Positions 37,298-50,100 are shown, numbered from the stretch's first letter. The stretch is DNA of 64,000 nt from Allium sativum (GCA_030737875.1 CM060922.1:306023456-306087455), one strand, 5' to 3'. Program-made: numbers and translations. The notes: generated by a model from the letters alone, not told the origin.

Positions 37298-38535
37298 TGT
37301 GACGACCCGCACTCCCACTCACTTCAAACCGACCAAAACCCGAATCCATGTCGATTCAAAGTAAGCAACAGTACGTTTCGTTATGGTTTATTAGAGCAAA
37401 ACATAGCGGAATACAAAGCTCACAACGGAACAGATAAAATATAATATTGCAGCAGAAACATTTTTGATACAACATCTGACTTTACATACCATTACTTCAT
37501 AAAGACTTAACATAATATACCGATAATAGAGTACGTACGGCCTTCATATGGAACTCCAGCTCTCTCTGGAACTCCAAGTCTTATATTTAGCCTTATTTTG
37601 AATAAGGTATCTCGGGACCACGCCGCGTGTCGTGGAACGGGTTTCCTCCCAAGGATATGTGCACAACTAGAACCAAGTTATAACAACCATAAACCAGATT
37701 TTGAAAACATGACATTAGAAAAACGAAAGATTATAAGCCCCAGGTCCCATCACACAATGCAAGCGCATACCAGAGGATAGGGGTTTGCCTTATAATCGCA
37801 AAACATGCTTGATATAGTTTAAAAAACCAAACCATTTGATATTATAATAATGTCTAGAGTGTGGAAAAATCCTTTCAAAACAAAAATTTATAAATCTTAG
37901 CTCGCATAGTGCCCCATCCCACTATGTTGGCTACGTAGGTATACAACTGATAATCGTAAAGGGTTTCGTATTGGAAGTTGGACTTCCATCAATGAGTTTG
38001 CGCTAAGGATCTTACCAGTCAGATTCAGAACCACTAGCTAGGTTCCAGGATCTCATCTGGCTCCTTTATAGTGGAAGGGTCGGTCTACCCAACTTTTTGG
38101 ATTAAAGTAACAACTTGAACATAACGTCCCTCAGTCTGTGTGTAGACTGACATCTAGGTATATTGACCTAGTCTGAGGCACCTCATCCAACAAACCACAT
38201 AAGTAAATGCCTGGGCTCCATACCATGGTGTTTCTTTTTGCTAGATGGAACTTTAAGTCCCAACCCCTGCAGCCTATAATCCTATTTTGGCTCATTCCGG
38301 GTTGTGAGGCCCGCGAGGTCACGATATACACAAAGCTACGCTTAAATAAGTCGTGCTTTGATCTTTAACCACAAGGACCTGCTTTTCAACAAAAGTCTTG
38401 ATCCTTTCCACTTATCATGCCACACTATCATTATTTAAAACACAAACTCTATTCACCAACATACAACCTTTGAGCTCGTATGTCTCAAAGAAGGGTGTTA
38501 AGCAAGAGAACAAATTCTCCGCCACCAAACAGAAC
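37298..38535 (-). mobile_element. LTR F, partial
   Basis: It starts TGTGACGACCC and follows the layout of the first 1.2-1.3 kb of LTR A (GGGACCACGCCG, the U5 hairpin at 37,729-37,797, ACCAGTCAG, GTTGTGAGGCCCGCGA, and GTTAAGCAAGAGAACAAATTCTCCGCC). It then switches abruptly, within CAAACAGAACACAATCAG, to sequence found near the start of LTR D. The rest of LTR F is missing. Confidence 0.75.
37729..37797 (-). ncRNA. conserved U5 hairpin, LTR F copy
   Basis: Arms GATTATAAG (37,729-37,737) and CTTATAATC (37,789-37,797) pair perfectly. The inner arms CCCATC and GATAGG pair with one wobble on the minus strand. Compared with LTR A, two outer pairs differ on both sides so that pairing is kept. It is not a separate gene but a structured part of the LTR transcript. 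Confidence 0.6.
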
Positions 38536-38986
38536 ACAATCAGAAGAACATTTCATTGTTTATTACAACAATTCCATCAGAATACAAGAATATTACATAG
38601 TATGAATGAATAAAATACAACAGAAAATATCAGAGATTTAAATACATTACTGCAGCGAAAAATAATACATAACACAACTGAAAAGAATATACGGATACCG
38701 AGCTTTCCGAATATCATTCCAGCTGTAAACTAGGATCCTGTGAATATAAATCTACAAACCCAAAACTAGTAGCTGCCCATTTCGAAAATAAAGGAACCCG
38801 GAGTTTAGGCTAAAACAATAAACTCCAGGTCAGTCATGTGACTGGTGTGAGAACTAAAACAGTTATTTAAAACCTTACTTTAAAACAGATATATCAAGGG
38901 ACCACGCCGTATAACACGGAACGGGTTTCCTCCCAAGAATACCAGTGCATAAAACAAAACAGCGCAATGCTTTTTGGAAAAATGAA

Positions 38987-39058
38987 GCTATTATAAGACC
39001 CAGGTCCTATCACACAATGCAACGCAAGCCGGGGGATAGGGTTTTCCCTTATAATAGC
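38987..39058 (-). ncRNA. conserved U5 hairpin, LTR C copy
   Basis: Arms GCTATTATAAG (38,987-38,997) and CTTATAATAGC (39,048-39,058) pair over 11 bp without mismatch. The inner arms CCTATC (39,006-39,011) and GATAGG (39,035-39,040) also pair perfectly. Relative to LTR A one G-C pair is A-T here, changed on both sides. Element A-B inserted only a few bases beyond the right arm. Confidence 0.65.
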
Positions 39059-39061
39059 CAA

Positions 39062-39066
39062 ACATG
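39062..39066. other. target-site duplication of element A-B, left copy
   Basis: ACATG precedes the LTR start TGTGAAAACC and is repeated at 52,791-52,795. The uninterrupted sequence exists in LTR D (CAAACATGCTTGG, near 60,490), confirming the insertion point. Confidence 0.95.
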
Positions 39067-39584
39067 TGTGAAAACCCGTAACTTCCCCGTAAAGGAAAGT
39101 GCGGATAGTTCGAGAACAAGCCACAGAAAAACGCAGACGGAAGAACATTTCATTGTATATTACAACAATGCATCAGAATACAAAAATATACAGAGTATAA
39201 ATGAATATTACACAGAAATATCAGAGATTTAAATTACATTTAAATACATCGCAGCGGAAAATAATACAATACACAACTAGAAGAGATATACGGATACAAA
39301 GCTTTCCGGATATCGTTCCAGCTGTAAACCAGGATCCTGTGAATATAAATCTGCAAAACCAAAACTACTAACTGCCCGTGTCAAAATAGGGGCACCCAGA
39401 GTTTAGGTTAAAACAATAAACTCCAGGTCAGTCATGGGACTGGTGTGAGAACTAAAACAGTTATAAATCTTTATTTCAAAGTTAGGTAAATCAAGGGACC
39501 ACGCCGTATAACACGGAACGGGTTTCCTCCCAAGAATACCAGTGCATAAAACAAACAGCGCGATGCTAAATAAAGAAGAATGAA

Positions 39585-39656
39585 GCTGTTATAAGACCCA
39601 GGTCCCATCACACAATGCAACGCAAGCCGGGGGATAGGGTTTTCCCTTATAACAGC
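39585..39656 (-). ncRNA. conserved U5 hairpin, LTR A copy
   Basis: Arms GCTGTTATAAG (39,585-39,595) and CTTATAACAGC (39,646-39,656) pair perfectly over 11 bp. The inner arms CCCATC (39,604-39,609) and GATAGG (39,633-39,638) pair on the minus strand with one G-U wobble. The loop keeps ACACAATGCAACGCAAGCC in LTRs A to D. Confidence 0.65.
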
Positions 39657-39819
39657 CAAAGAATGCTTGATACGTTTAAAACAAATCATTTGATACTATA
39701 ATAAGTGCATAGTGTATAAAACAACTTCAAATCATAATTATCAATCATAGGCGACATGGGTACCATATATCATGTCACCATACTAGTTCTACAATTAAAA
39801 CCGCAAATGTCACGTATTT

Positions 39820-40340
39820 GGAAATTGGATTTCCGTCTGTGAACCGAGGCAAAAGATAGTCCTCAACCGATTCGAGACGCTCTAGCCCGCCCCTCAGGAT
39901 CAGAGCTCGAGTGACCCTTGGATCGTCAGGGCCGGTCCACCGATGTGGATTAAAATGCCTGAACATGCGTTCCCCTGCCCTTTGGGGCGTAAATGAGCCA
40001 ACGAATGACTCCATCGGACCCGGATCGTCCGATCAAACCGAGGCGCCTCGCAACAGCAACAACCACACAGGTGAAAAGTATATAAATGTCAGGGCTGGTA
40101 GGTCACTGACACCACCCTAGCTAGAAAGAAACGCATGCCCTCCCTGATGTCCTCTCCCGTTTTTGGTTCACAACCGGGGTGTGAGGATCGCGAATTCACG
40201 TTACACAAAGCTGTGCCACACAGGCTGTGCTTTGATCATCAACACAAGACTTTGCTTTTCAACAGAAGCCTTGATCATTTGCCACTTAGGCATGCCACAC
40301 AGGCAATTCACTCCATGCGATTGATATCCATCAATATATA
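39820..40340 (-). other. GC-richer conserved block in U5 (LTR A copy)
   Basis: A segment richer in GC than its surroundings is shared with LTR B (47,265-47,786), LTR C (52,940-53,400) and LTR D (60,650-61,095). It contains the words GATCGTCAGGGCCGGTCCACC and GGGGTGTGAGG. Frames of 60-90 codons exist in A and B but are shifted by indels in C and D, so conservation is not at the protein level. Confidence 0.6.
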
Positions 40341-42144
40341 ACCCCTGAGCTCGTACGTCTCAGAGAAGGGCGTTAAGCAAGAGAATAAATTCTCTACCGC
40401 CAAACAGATATATATTTAATAGAGATCAATCACACGGACTAAAATCCAATGTCAGACACACAGTCCATTTACAAGTCCGTTCTGGGTCTGAACGAAACCG
40501 AAGGCACCTAGTACCCCGCATATCCATCGATCTCCAAGTACGTCTGGACGATCACCAACTGTTTCCATCTTCTTGGGTGTACAGCCCAATCAAGATCATC
40601 AGTAATCACCCAAACGACGTGAAGACCTCCGGTCTTCGACCATCGTCTTCATCTTCGACTTATCGTCGTGTCAGTTATTCAGAATGGGGTAAACCCGCTC
40701 TTTCCGAATAACTCGCGTATATTTTAAATAAGTGTTACACAAACACAACATACGCCTCATTCCAATTCATCAGTCACTAACCGTAAATTAATCAAGAGAA
40801 TAATTCCCCAAATATTAACCCCGAAGGCCGAAACCAACATCAGATCAATATCCAGAAAACCATTCTGCTTAGCTAACCGACAGTTAGTTTCTAAATTTCA
40901 CATTCATAGGGAAAGGTTCCCATTAATTTTATCCAAGATAAATTTCTTGAATTTATTCTTTAATCTATTTTTGAATATCAATTCAAACTAGTCGGGATTA
41001 GCGAACCTTACCGAAGTAATCATTTGTTTTAATTTCCCAATCCCAACCTATTCATCCCATGAAGTAAAACTGGCAGTACTTCATATCTAACACCATGGCG
41101 TTATCGGTAAATTCAATTACCACTTCACGTTCAAATCTAATTAAAGATTTAACTATCACCTGGAGCGAAACTGGTGATACTCCATTCTCGATTCTTTCAA
41201 TCTAATTAAAGATTCATTAAAACTCCACTTAGTTTTAATCGTTAACTGGGTTAAAGAATCCGTGTCATTTAAAACACGGTTCACGATAAACCCAAAGTCA
41301 CATTCCATTGATTATCGGGTTAAAGAACGAGTGTTATTTAAAAACACTGTTTACGATAAACCCAAAAATCAATATCAATTCAATTCCAATTAAATATCAT
41401 TTAATTGGTACACTTCATTAAATCTAAATAAAAGATTTAATCTTTTCTCAACTGGGTTCAAGAACAGTGTTAGTGAAGACACCATTCACGACAAACCCAA
41501 ATCACATTTGATATTCAATACAAGGCTCTGAATAGAAAATATATCGGCTTATATTCAATATCAAATTCTACGATTAACAAATGTCGTATTGGAAATAACG
41601 ATATAAATATATATCTTTCAAATTTCCATAACAACACCTGTATAATCACGAATTCCAACATCGAAATATTCCGAAGACAATTTCGATTCAAATCCACTCC
41701 AATGCAATCATTGGAAATTCTGGTTATTTTTAAACCCTTTTTAAATCCAATTTATTTATTTAAAAATAAATAGAATTATAATTCTAGTTCAAAACTAGTT
41801 TATTTCGATAAAAATCTATTTTTATCTTTTCAAATATGGAGTTTTTCATCCCAATTCTTTCTCAAATCTTTTCTTATGATTTTACACAAATTATTACTAT
41901 TTTTAATAACTTTATCAAGGCCCGTACCGTCGATTTCCATCAATGGCCATCGAACTGCACTTATAGCGACCTTTTTCAAATTTGATTTGGACATAATTCC
42001 AAATCCAACCGTTAGATTTCAAATTTCTATTATTCATTAGAAAGCTCTTTTCGATACGAACCCAACGGTTCTGGTTTTAGGAGAATCCGACGGTCGGATC
42101 TCCCATAATGTCCGTTTGAAATAAATGGTCGAAATTCGCAAACT

Positions 42145-42205
42145 GCCGCGGCGCGGCGCGTTCTATTCAGGCCATTATATTATATATATAATATATATAA
42201 TATAT
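42145..42205. repeat. CpG-rich motif followed by (TA)n in LTR A
   Basis: GCCGCGGCGCGGCGCG (42,145-42,160) is the most GC-dense spot in an AT-rich region and is followed by TTCTATTC and a TATA-type run. It recurs in LTR B (49,591-49,606), LTR C (55,658-55,673, before a long TA run) and, decayed, in LTR D (63,355-63,370). Confidence 0.7.
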
Positions 42206-42446
42206 ATTTCGTCGACTTCTGTTTAAAACGAATTATATAAATTGTTTTAAATTTCGTTTCATATTCAATTCATTTCGAAATCGTTTTCAATTCAATTCAT
42301 TTCGAAATCGTTTTCTATTCGATTCATTTCAAAATGAATAAAATCGATATAAATATCGTTCACGTCAAAATGGCGTCAATATAATCAACACGGCTTCATA
42401 TATTGATATTTTTAAATATTCCATTTCAAATATTTTTTATTATCGA

Positions 42447-42712
42447 AATATTTCGTTCAACACATGACTAATCTCAACGGATGAGTACTGTCAACACATG
42501 AACCTTTATATTATATTGATAAAGATGTAAATTTTATTATAAAAATATTTCGTTCAACACATGACTAATCTCAACGGATGAGTACTGTCAACACATGAAC
42601 CTTTATATTATATTGATAAAGATGTAAATTTTATTATAAAAATATTTCGTTCAACACATGACTAATCTCAACGGATGAGTACTGTCAACACATGAACCTT
42701 TATATTATATTA
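42447..42712. repeat. 97-bp tandem repeat, three copies (LTR A)
   Basis: The unit starts at ATATTTCGTTCAACACATG (42,448, 42,545, 42,642) and contains a second ACACATGAACC word. The last copy is partial. LTR B has only two copies, and the corresponding part of LTR C and D has none. Confidence 0.93.
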
Positions 42713-43801
42713 TTCTTTATTTTTCAAATTGGAATGAGGCCCAATCAATTACCATATAAAGTTAATTATATGGATTCAATACAACGCATGTATATAATAG
42801 CATTGAAAAATAATCAACCATCAACCAAAGTGCACTACACTGTATAAGCATCAAATATAGATATCTAACGCTTATAACAGCCTGTCAATCAATCGATCGA
42901 CATATTTAATCAATCAGGATGAGTGAACTTCATATTTCATCCCAACACCCGTGTGGGGTTTCAAACAATCAAACACAGATTTTATTTGTGCAGTTGGGCG
43001 ATGTGTAAGATTTTATCGTCCCAATCAATGTCTGTCAAATAGGTGTACATAAACAAACCGTCTGGTTTGTAGATGAATATTTATTTATTCACATTCACGT
43101 TAAAATTATATTTTTAACGATCAAACTATTTTATCCAACCTATGAATATTCTATTCGGTTCATTTACAAATAAAAATGATATTTTTATTTTTCTATCTTA
43201 TTTTAGAAAATTTCGGCGGCATAACGGCACGATACTAGAAACGGGACGAGGCCTAGCCTTATCCCCGGTCTAGTGAAGGCCCACTCCATTCACACATCAA
43301 TCATATCAATTTCATTTCACCAAACAATTCAAATCGACCCAAACAATCTAACTAACTACACAACCAAACAATTAAACAAACAAGCCATTCATGGTCTGTG
43401 GATGACGGGTGTCGGGTGCTACTAAACACCGTCTGCATCCTAGTATATATATATAACTAGAAAAAGAATTATGAGTGAGAAGTTCTCACAGAGGGGTCCA
43501 CTCCGCCGTGCTTTGCTTTTGAACTGCTGAACCGTCTGGATCTGCTTGAAATTCCAATGCAGTCCTTTTCCCGCTGTTTATAATGAAAAATATATTTTTA
43601 TCACTTCATTCAAATCAATAAAAATCATATTTTTATTTCTTCTTCATATATATTTTCGACGCTTCATTCTATATAAAATTTATATATTTTTATATTTCTA
43701 CTTCGATAAAAACCATATTTTTACTTTATAAAAATCATATTTTTATTCGCTGTTATAATTCCAATGCCATCTGTTTCATGACATTTATATTAACAACCTA
43801 G

Positions 43802-43885
43802 TTTATATTTTTATAATACAAACTCTATGTTTATATTTTTATAAAACAAACTCTATGTTTATATTTTTATAAAACAAACTCCATT
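43802..43885. repeat. 28-bp tandem repeat, three copies (LTR A)
   Basis: TTTATATTTTTATAA units start at 43,802, 43,830 and 43,858. LTR B has two (51,142 and 51,170). Confidence 0.9.
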
Positions 43886-44049
43886 TTGCTTTACGATATA
43901 TATACATAATAAAAATATATTTGCTATTAATTAAAAATTAGATTTTAATGCAAATTTCTATCCATTATTTTCAGATTTTACTATTAATCTATGTAAATAA
44001 ACAAAGCAATGTCATTTCCATTTTGAAACTAAATAAAATAGGTAAATAA

Positions 44050-44580
44050 AAGCTTACAGTTTTCGGCTGAGGGAGGAGGGTTTTCTGACCGGTGGTCCAC
44101 GCAAGGGAGGGGAATGGAGGCGCGCCTTGCTGATGGTGGTAGTGGCCTGGGGCTGCAGCAGGCGGAGAAGTGGCGAAGGAGGCGGATCTGCTCGCCTGAG
44201 GGGCTAGGGATCGACATGCTGGGCGCGGATTGGGGTGCTTGGATCGAGAGAGAGGCGGAGCGACGTCAGCGAGGGGGTGGCATCAGGCTGCGATGGGAAA
44301 AAAAGGGGTTTTGTGTTGGAATGAGAGCGCGGGATCGATGGGGTGACTGGGGGTACGGCATCGAGAAGGGGGAGGAGGAGAAGGCAGTGGGGGATCGGAG
44401 GGGAAGGGCGCCGTGCCTGGCGGTGGTCGCGAGAGAGGGGAACGGCGGTCAACGATGGGAGGAGGTGGAGGAATCGGGTTTTCCCGATTGAAAAGGAGGA
44501 GGGGGCAAATGAAAATAACGAGGGGGGGGGGGAGAAGGGTATAGGAGAAAAAGGAGGGGCCTTTGTGTAAATATAAAATT
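44050..44580 (-). promoter_or_regulatory. core promoter and GC-rich leader of LTR A
   Basis: On the minus strand TTTTATATTTACAC (about 44,568-44,580) precedes a CT-rich, GC-rich leader with a C11 run (plus-strand G11, 44,522-44,532). The leader ends at ACT|GTAAGC (junction 44,058/44,057), a possible splice donor at the same place as CAAG|GTGAGT in LTR C. Plus-strand frames of up to 125 codons here are antisense and not kept in LTR C. Confidence 0.5.
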
Positions 44581-45476
44581 ATTTAATTTAAATTCCAATT
44601 AAAGTTGACTTTTCTAACGGACTCCAAACCGAGCCCAACGACTGTCGCCCCTAGCTAATTACCCCCATTCCGAACACAATGGGATATGTCCCGTAAGCCA
44701 ATTCGGCTGTTTTGATCAGTTTCCATTAAAATTACAATATAAATTAAATAGAACGTTCAATATTGATTTTAACGTACATTTCAATTTACCGGGGTCACAT
44801 ACTAACTCGAAAAATTACAGAAAAATATTTTCTAGCTTCGTATTGACGATACGGTCCTAACTAAACTAATTTCGTCGAATTCTGAGACCGTTTGAAAAAT
44901 GGCCATTTTCCAGTTGATTGAATTCAACTGAAACTGGTCAAATGCGTTTAACTGCGCCACGCTCACATATTGATTCGAAAAATTTATGAAATTTGGAATC
45001 TAGCCATAATTTGACACTGCGGATCCTACAAAAGTGGTTTCGTCGAAATCCGAGGTCGTTTGCAAAATATCCATTTTTAAGGGCCTGAATTCCATAGCGA
45101 CTATTCAGAATTTTCAACTCGACATTTCTTTTGATTCCCGCTATGAAATTTCGATTTTTCAGATTCGTTGGAAAGATATTATCAATTAGATTCTAATGTT
45201 TTTGGTTTCACTAAAATCCGGATTGTTTTGCACCCGGTACATTCAATTGAAGTTTGAAATCGAATTATCGAACTACCGCGCCATTTTCAATTCTATTTAT
45301 AATTATATATAATTATTTATATTCTAACGACGGCGTATATAGTATATACTTTGAATTATATTCAAAATAAATTTCTCGTCGATATTATTTAAAATAATCT
45401 ATTTTAAATATTCAAACCTCGCTAAAATTGCCAAAATAAAAATTTTAAACTGGCCCAGAATTTCCGGGTTATTACA

Positions 45477-45489
45477 ATCTCCCCCACTT
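45477..45489 (-). other. polypurine tract of element A-B
   Basis: The minus strand reads AAGTGGGGGAGAT immediately before the 3' LTR start TGTAATAACC. It is identical in type to that of element H and of C-D. Confidence 0.9.
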
Positions 45490-45726
45490 AAAACTTTTCG
45501 TCCCCGAAAAGGAACAAAGTCGAAAGTGGTTTGATTAATCAACTCTACGTTCGATCTGGCTTTCATTCTCCAACCTTTCAGTTTCTGAGAATTTTCAAAT
45601 TCTTCAAAAATTTGGATAACACCCTAAATTTTCGAAAAATTTCGCCATAACCTCCCCTGCAATGGGAGCATCGGGAAATCTCAAATAGCTTCCCCGGTCC
45701 TTCAGATCTCAAAAAGAAAAAGAAAA

Positions 45727-45750
45727 AGCCAAGCGGCTAGCCAATAGGCT
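45727..45750 (-). other. double AGCC/GGCT inverted repeat in the interior
   Basis: AGCC-AAGC-GGCT is followed directly by AGCC-AATA-GGCT, giving two adjacent mini-hairpins. The same arrangement is kept in C-D (59,102-59,125). Its role is unknown; a packaging or structural signal is possible. Confidence 0.5.
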
Positions 45751-46499
45751 CATAAAATCATCATCACCCAAACAAAACAGTAAATTATGTAGTAAACATG
45801 TACCTATTTGTCGGGCAAACAAATTTTATTCTCTGGCTCTAGCCTCCTTGCTATGACCTGTTCAATGTAAGTACATGTATATGCAAGCAAATGCGACCAA
45901 ATTTCAATACAATTCATTATTCGATCAAATTAGGCATAATGGTTCAAAATTTAACCAACAACTAAACAAGCAACACAAACATCAATCAATTAGTGAATTA
46001 GAGTTTCAAATTCATAATTTTGATACATATACAAAAATCACATTTTTGATGCCAAATCACAACAATAGGCCCTATCTAATTTTGGTTCTCACACCAGTCT
46101 AATGGAAATATATATATATATCACACCTTCGAAACTCGAACATAAATGCTGATGATGCGATCGCTATCATCAATAATATCTCCTTGCGACTAGAGTGTGA
46201 TGCTATATCTATCCAATATATTAAAACTTTGAATATACGTTTGCAAGGCGTATATGCAAATTTTTTATATACTGAATTGTCCAAAATCAATATAAACAAA
46301 TAATCAAATACGAATAGTTGATTTAAATTTGCAAAACAAAATTGGTTTTCATCTTAAAAATATACTCTTCACACTCGTTCTAGGATACTACTGATCCCAT
46401 CTCTAACGAATCATTTCCGTTGGATGTTACTAATCCAGTTTCTGATGAATTCTTTTGTATGGTTCTAATGTGTCTTGTACTCTAGCTTTGTAAACCTGA

Positions 46500-46511
46500 G
46501 CTCTGATACCA
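46500..46511 (-). other. primer-binding site of element A-B (tRNA-iMet)
   Basis: Plus-strand GCTCTGATACCA is an exact complement of TGGTATCAGAGC, two bases from the LTR B end. Confidence 0.95.
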
Positions 46512-47030
46512 ACTGTGAAAACCCGTAACTTTCCCGTAAAGGAAAGTGCGGATAGTTCGAGAACAAGCCACAGAAAAACGCAGACGGAAGAACATTTCAT
46601 TGTATATTACAACAATGCATCAGAATACAAAAATATACAGAGTATAAATGAATATTACACAGAAATATCAGAGATTTAAATTACATTTAAATACATCGCA
46701 GCGGAAAATAATACAATACACAACTAGAAGAGATATACGGATACAAAGCTTTCCGGATATCGTTCCAGCTGTAAACCAGGATCCTGTGAATATAAATCTG
46801 CAAAACCAAAACTACTAGCTGCCCGTGTCAAAATAGGGCACCCAGAGTTTAGGTTAAAACAATAAACTCCAGGTCAGTCATGGGACTGGTGTGAGAACTA
46901 AAACAGTTATAAATCTTTATTTCAAAGTTAGGTAAATCAAGGGACCACGCTGTATAACACGGAACGAGTTTCCTCTCAAGAATACCAGTGCATAAAACAA
47001 ACAGCGCGATGCTAAATAAAGAAGAATGAA

Positions 47031-47102
47031 GCCGTTATAAGACCCAGGTCCCATCACACAATGCAACGCAAGCCGGGGGATAGGGTTTTCCCTTATAACA
47101 GC
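47031..47102 (-). ncRNA. conserved U5 hairpin, LTR B copy
   Basis: Arms GCCGTTATAAG (47,031-47,041) and CTTATAACAGC (47,092-47,102). The one change from LTR A is an A-C mismatch in plus-strand RNA but a G-U wobble in minus-strand RNA, the sense direction of the element. Confidence 0.6.
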
Positions 47103-50100
47103 CAAAGAATGCTTGATACGTTTAAAACAAATCATTTGATACTATAATAAGTGCATAGTGTATAAAACAACTTCAAATCATAAGTATCAATCATAGGCGA
47201 CATGGGTACCATATATCATGTCGCCATACTAGTTCTACAATTAAAACCGCAAATGTCACGTATTTGGAAATTGGATTTCCGTCTGTGAACCGAGGCAAAA
47301 GATAGTCCTCAACCGATTCGAGACGCTCTAGCCCGCCCCTCAGGATCAGAGCTCGAGTGACCCTTGGATCGTCAGGGCCTGTCCACCGATGTGGATTAAA
47401 ATGCCTGAACATGCGTTCCCCCGCCCTTTGGGGCGTAAATGAGCCAACGAATGACTCCATCGGACCCGGATCGTCCGATCAAACCGAGGCGCCTCGCAAC
47501 AGCAACAACCACACAGGTGAAAAGTATATAAATGTCAGGGCTGGTAGGTCACTGACACCACCCTAGCTAGAAAGAAACGCATGCCCTCCCTGATGTCCTC
47601 TCCCATTTTTGGTTCACAACCGGGGTGTGAGGATCGCGAATTCACGTTACACAAAGCTGTGCCACACAGGCTGTGGTTTGATCATCAACACAAGACTTTG
47701 CTTTTCAACAGAAGCCTTGATCATTTGCCACTTAGGCATGCCACACAGGCAATTCACTCCATGCGATTGATATCCATCAATATATAACCCCTGAGCTCGT
47801 ACGTCTCAGAGAAGGGCGTTAAGCAAGAGAATAAATTCCCTGCCGCCAAACAGATATATATTTAATAGAGATCAATCACACGGACTAAAATCCAATGTCA
47901 GACACACAATCCATTTACAAGTCCGTTCTGGGTCTGAACGAAACCGGAGGCACCTAGTACCCCGCATATCCATCGATCTCCAAGTTCGTCTGGACGATCA
48001 CCAACTGTTTCCATCTTCTTGGGTGTACAGCCCAATCAAGATCATCAGTAATCACCCAAACGACGTGAAGACCTCCGGTCTTCGACCATCGTCTTCATCT
48101 TCGACTTATCGTCGTGTCAGTTATTCAGAATGGGGTAAACCCGGTCTTTCCAAATAACTCGCGTATATTTTAAATAAGTATTACACAAACACAACATACG
48201 CCTCATTCCAATTCATCAGTCACTAACCGTAAATTAATCAAGAGAATAATTCCCCAAATATTAACCCCGAAGGCCGAAACCAACATCAGATCAATATCCA
48301 GAAAACCATTCTGCTTAGCTAACCGACATTTAGTTTCTAAATTTCACATTCATAGGGAAAGGTTCCCATTAATTTTATCCAAGATAAATTTCTTGAATTT
48401 ATTCTTTAATCTATTTTTGAATATCAATTCAAACTAGTCGGGATTAGCGAACCTTACCGAAGTAATCATTTGTTTTAATTTCCCAATCCCAACCTATTCT
48501 TCCCATGAAGTAAAACTGGCAGTACTTCATATCTAACACCACGGCGTTATCGGTAAATTCAATTACCACTTCACGTTCAAATCTAATTAAAGATTTAACT
48601 ATCGCTTGGAGCGAAACTGGTGATACTCCATTCTCGATTCTTTCAATCTAATTAAAGATTCATTAAAACTCCACTTAGTTTTAATCGTTAACTGGGTTAA
48701 AGAATTCGTGTCATTTAAAACACGGTTCACGATAAACCCAAAGTCACATTCCATTGATTATCGGGTTAAAGAACGAGTGTTATTTAAAAACACTGTTTAC
48801 GATAAACCCAAAAATCAATATCAATTCAATTCCAATTAAATATCATTTAATTGGTACACTTCATTAAATCTAAATAAAAGATTTAATCTTTTCTCAACTA
48901 GGTTCAAGAACAGTGTTAGTGAAGACACCATTCACGACAAACCCAAATCACATTTGATATTCAATACAAGGCTCTGAATAGAAAATATATCGGCTTATAT
49001 TCAATATCAAATTCTACGATTAACAAATGTCGTATTGGAAATAACGATATAAATATATATCTTTCAAATTTCCATAATAACACCTGTATAATCACGAATT
49101 CCAACATCGAAATATTCCGAAGACAATTTCGATTCAAATCCACTCCAATGCAATCATTGGAAATTATGGTTATTTTTAAACCCTTTTTAAATCCAATTTA
49201 TTTATTTAAAAATAAATAGAATTATAATTCTAGTTCAAAACTAGTTTATTTCGATAAAAATCTATTTTTATCTTTTCAAATATGGAGTTTTTCATCCCAA
49301 TTCTTTCTCAAATCCTTTCTTATGATTTTACACAAATTATTACTATTTTTAATAACTTTATCAAGGCCCGTACCATCGATTTCCATCAACGGCCATCGAA
49401 CTGCACTTACAACGACCTTTTTCAAATTTGATTTGGACATAATTCCAAATCCAACCGTTAGATTTCAAATTTCTATTATTCATTAGAAAGCTCTTTTCGA
49501 TACGAACCCAACGGTTCTGGTTTTAGGAGAATCCGACGGTCGGATCTCCCGTAATGTCCGTTTGAAATAAATGGTCGAAATTCGCGAACTACCGCGGCGC
49601 GGCGCGTTCTATTCAGGCCATTATATTATATATATAATATATATTTCATCGACTTCTGTTTAAAACGAATTATATAAATAGTTTTAAAATTCGTTTCCTA
49701 TTCAATTCATTTCGAAATCGTTTTCAATTCAATTCATTTCGAAATCGTTTTCTATTCGATTCATTTCAAAATTAATAAAATCGATATAAATATCGTTCAC
49801 ATCAAAATGGCGTCAATCTAATCAACACGGCTTCATATATTGATATTTTTAAATATTCCATTTCAAATATTTCTTATTATCAAAATATTTCGTTCAACAC
49901 ATGACTAATCTCAACGGATGAGTACTGTCAACACATGAACCTTTATATTATATTGATAAAGATGTAAATTTTATTATAAAAATATTTCGTTCAACACATG
50001 ACTAATCTCAACGGATGAGTACTGTCAACACATGAACCTTTATATTATATTATTCTTTATTTTTCAAATTGGAATGAGGCCCAATCAATTACCATATAAA

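Larger units (their letters stand above)
38536..39066 (-). mobile_element. LTR C, left part (interrupted by element A-B)
   Basis: From CAGAAGAACATTTCATTG onward it matches LTR D (from about 59,971) closely. The first 75-80 bp of the LTR are missing at the junction with LTR F. It breaks at 39,066 and resumes at 52,791, after element A-B. Confidence 0.85.
39067..45476 (-). repeat. LTR A (3' LTR of element A-B)
   Basis: On the minus strand it runs TGTAATAACCCGG...GGTTTTCACA. U3 is about 0.9 kb (45,476 down to about 44,575). The GC-rich leader follows (44,580-44,055), then about 5 kb of U5. It differs from LTR B by an extra 97-bp unit, an extra 28-bp unit and scattered substitutions. Confidence 0.95.
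45477..46513 (-). other. interior of element A-B (1,037 bp, non-coding)
   Basis: It holds the polypurine tract, the phrase CTTTTCGTCCCCGAAAAGG, a block with CCTCCCCTGCAATGGGAGC, a pair of AGCC/GGCT inverted words (45,727-45,750), a run of short AT-rich text and the primer-binding site. It matches the interior of C-D along its length. No gag or pol similarity was found. Confidence 0.9.

Noticed and set aside
20078..38535. LTR E and LTR F taken as the two LTRs of one element
   Set aside because: Their starts and first kilobase differ far more than an LTR pair should unless very old, and F is truncated; I leave the pairing open.
39775..40341. Frames of 69-89 codons shared by LTRs A and B, on both strands
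   Set aside because: The same region in LTRs C and D has indels of one and three bases that break the frames, so the DNA is conserved by recent descent, not as protein.
44029..44570. Overlapping frames of 62-125 codons on both strands in LTR A, and their counterparts in LTR B (51,340-51,916)
   Set aside because: They sit in the GC-rich leader, where stops are rare by composition. They change frame and length between LTR A and LTR B through one-base G or A run differences, and LTR C has an unrelated frame.
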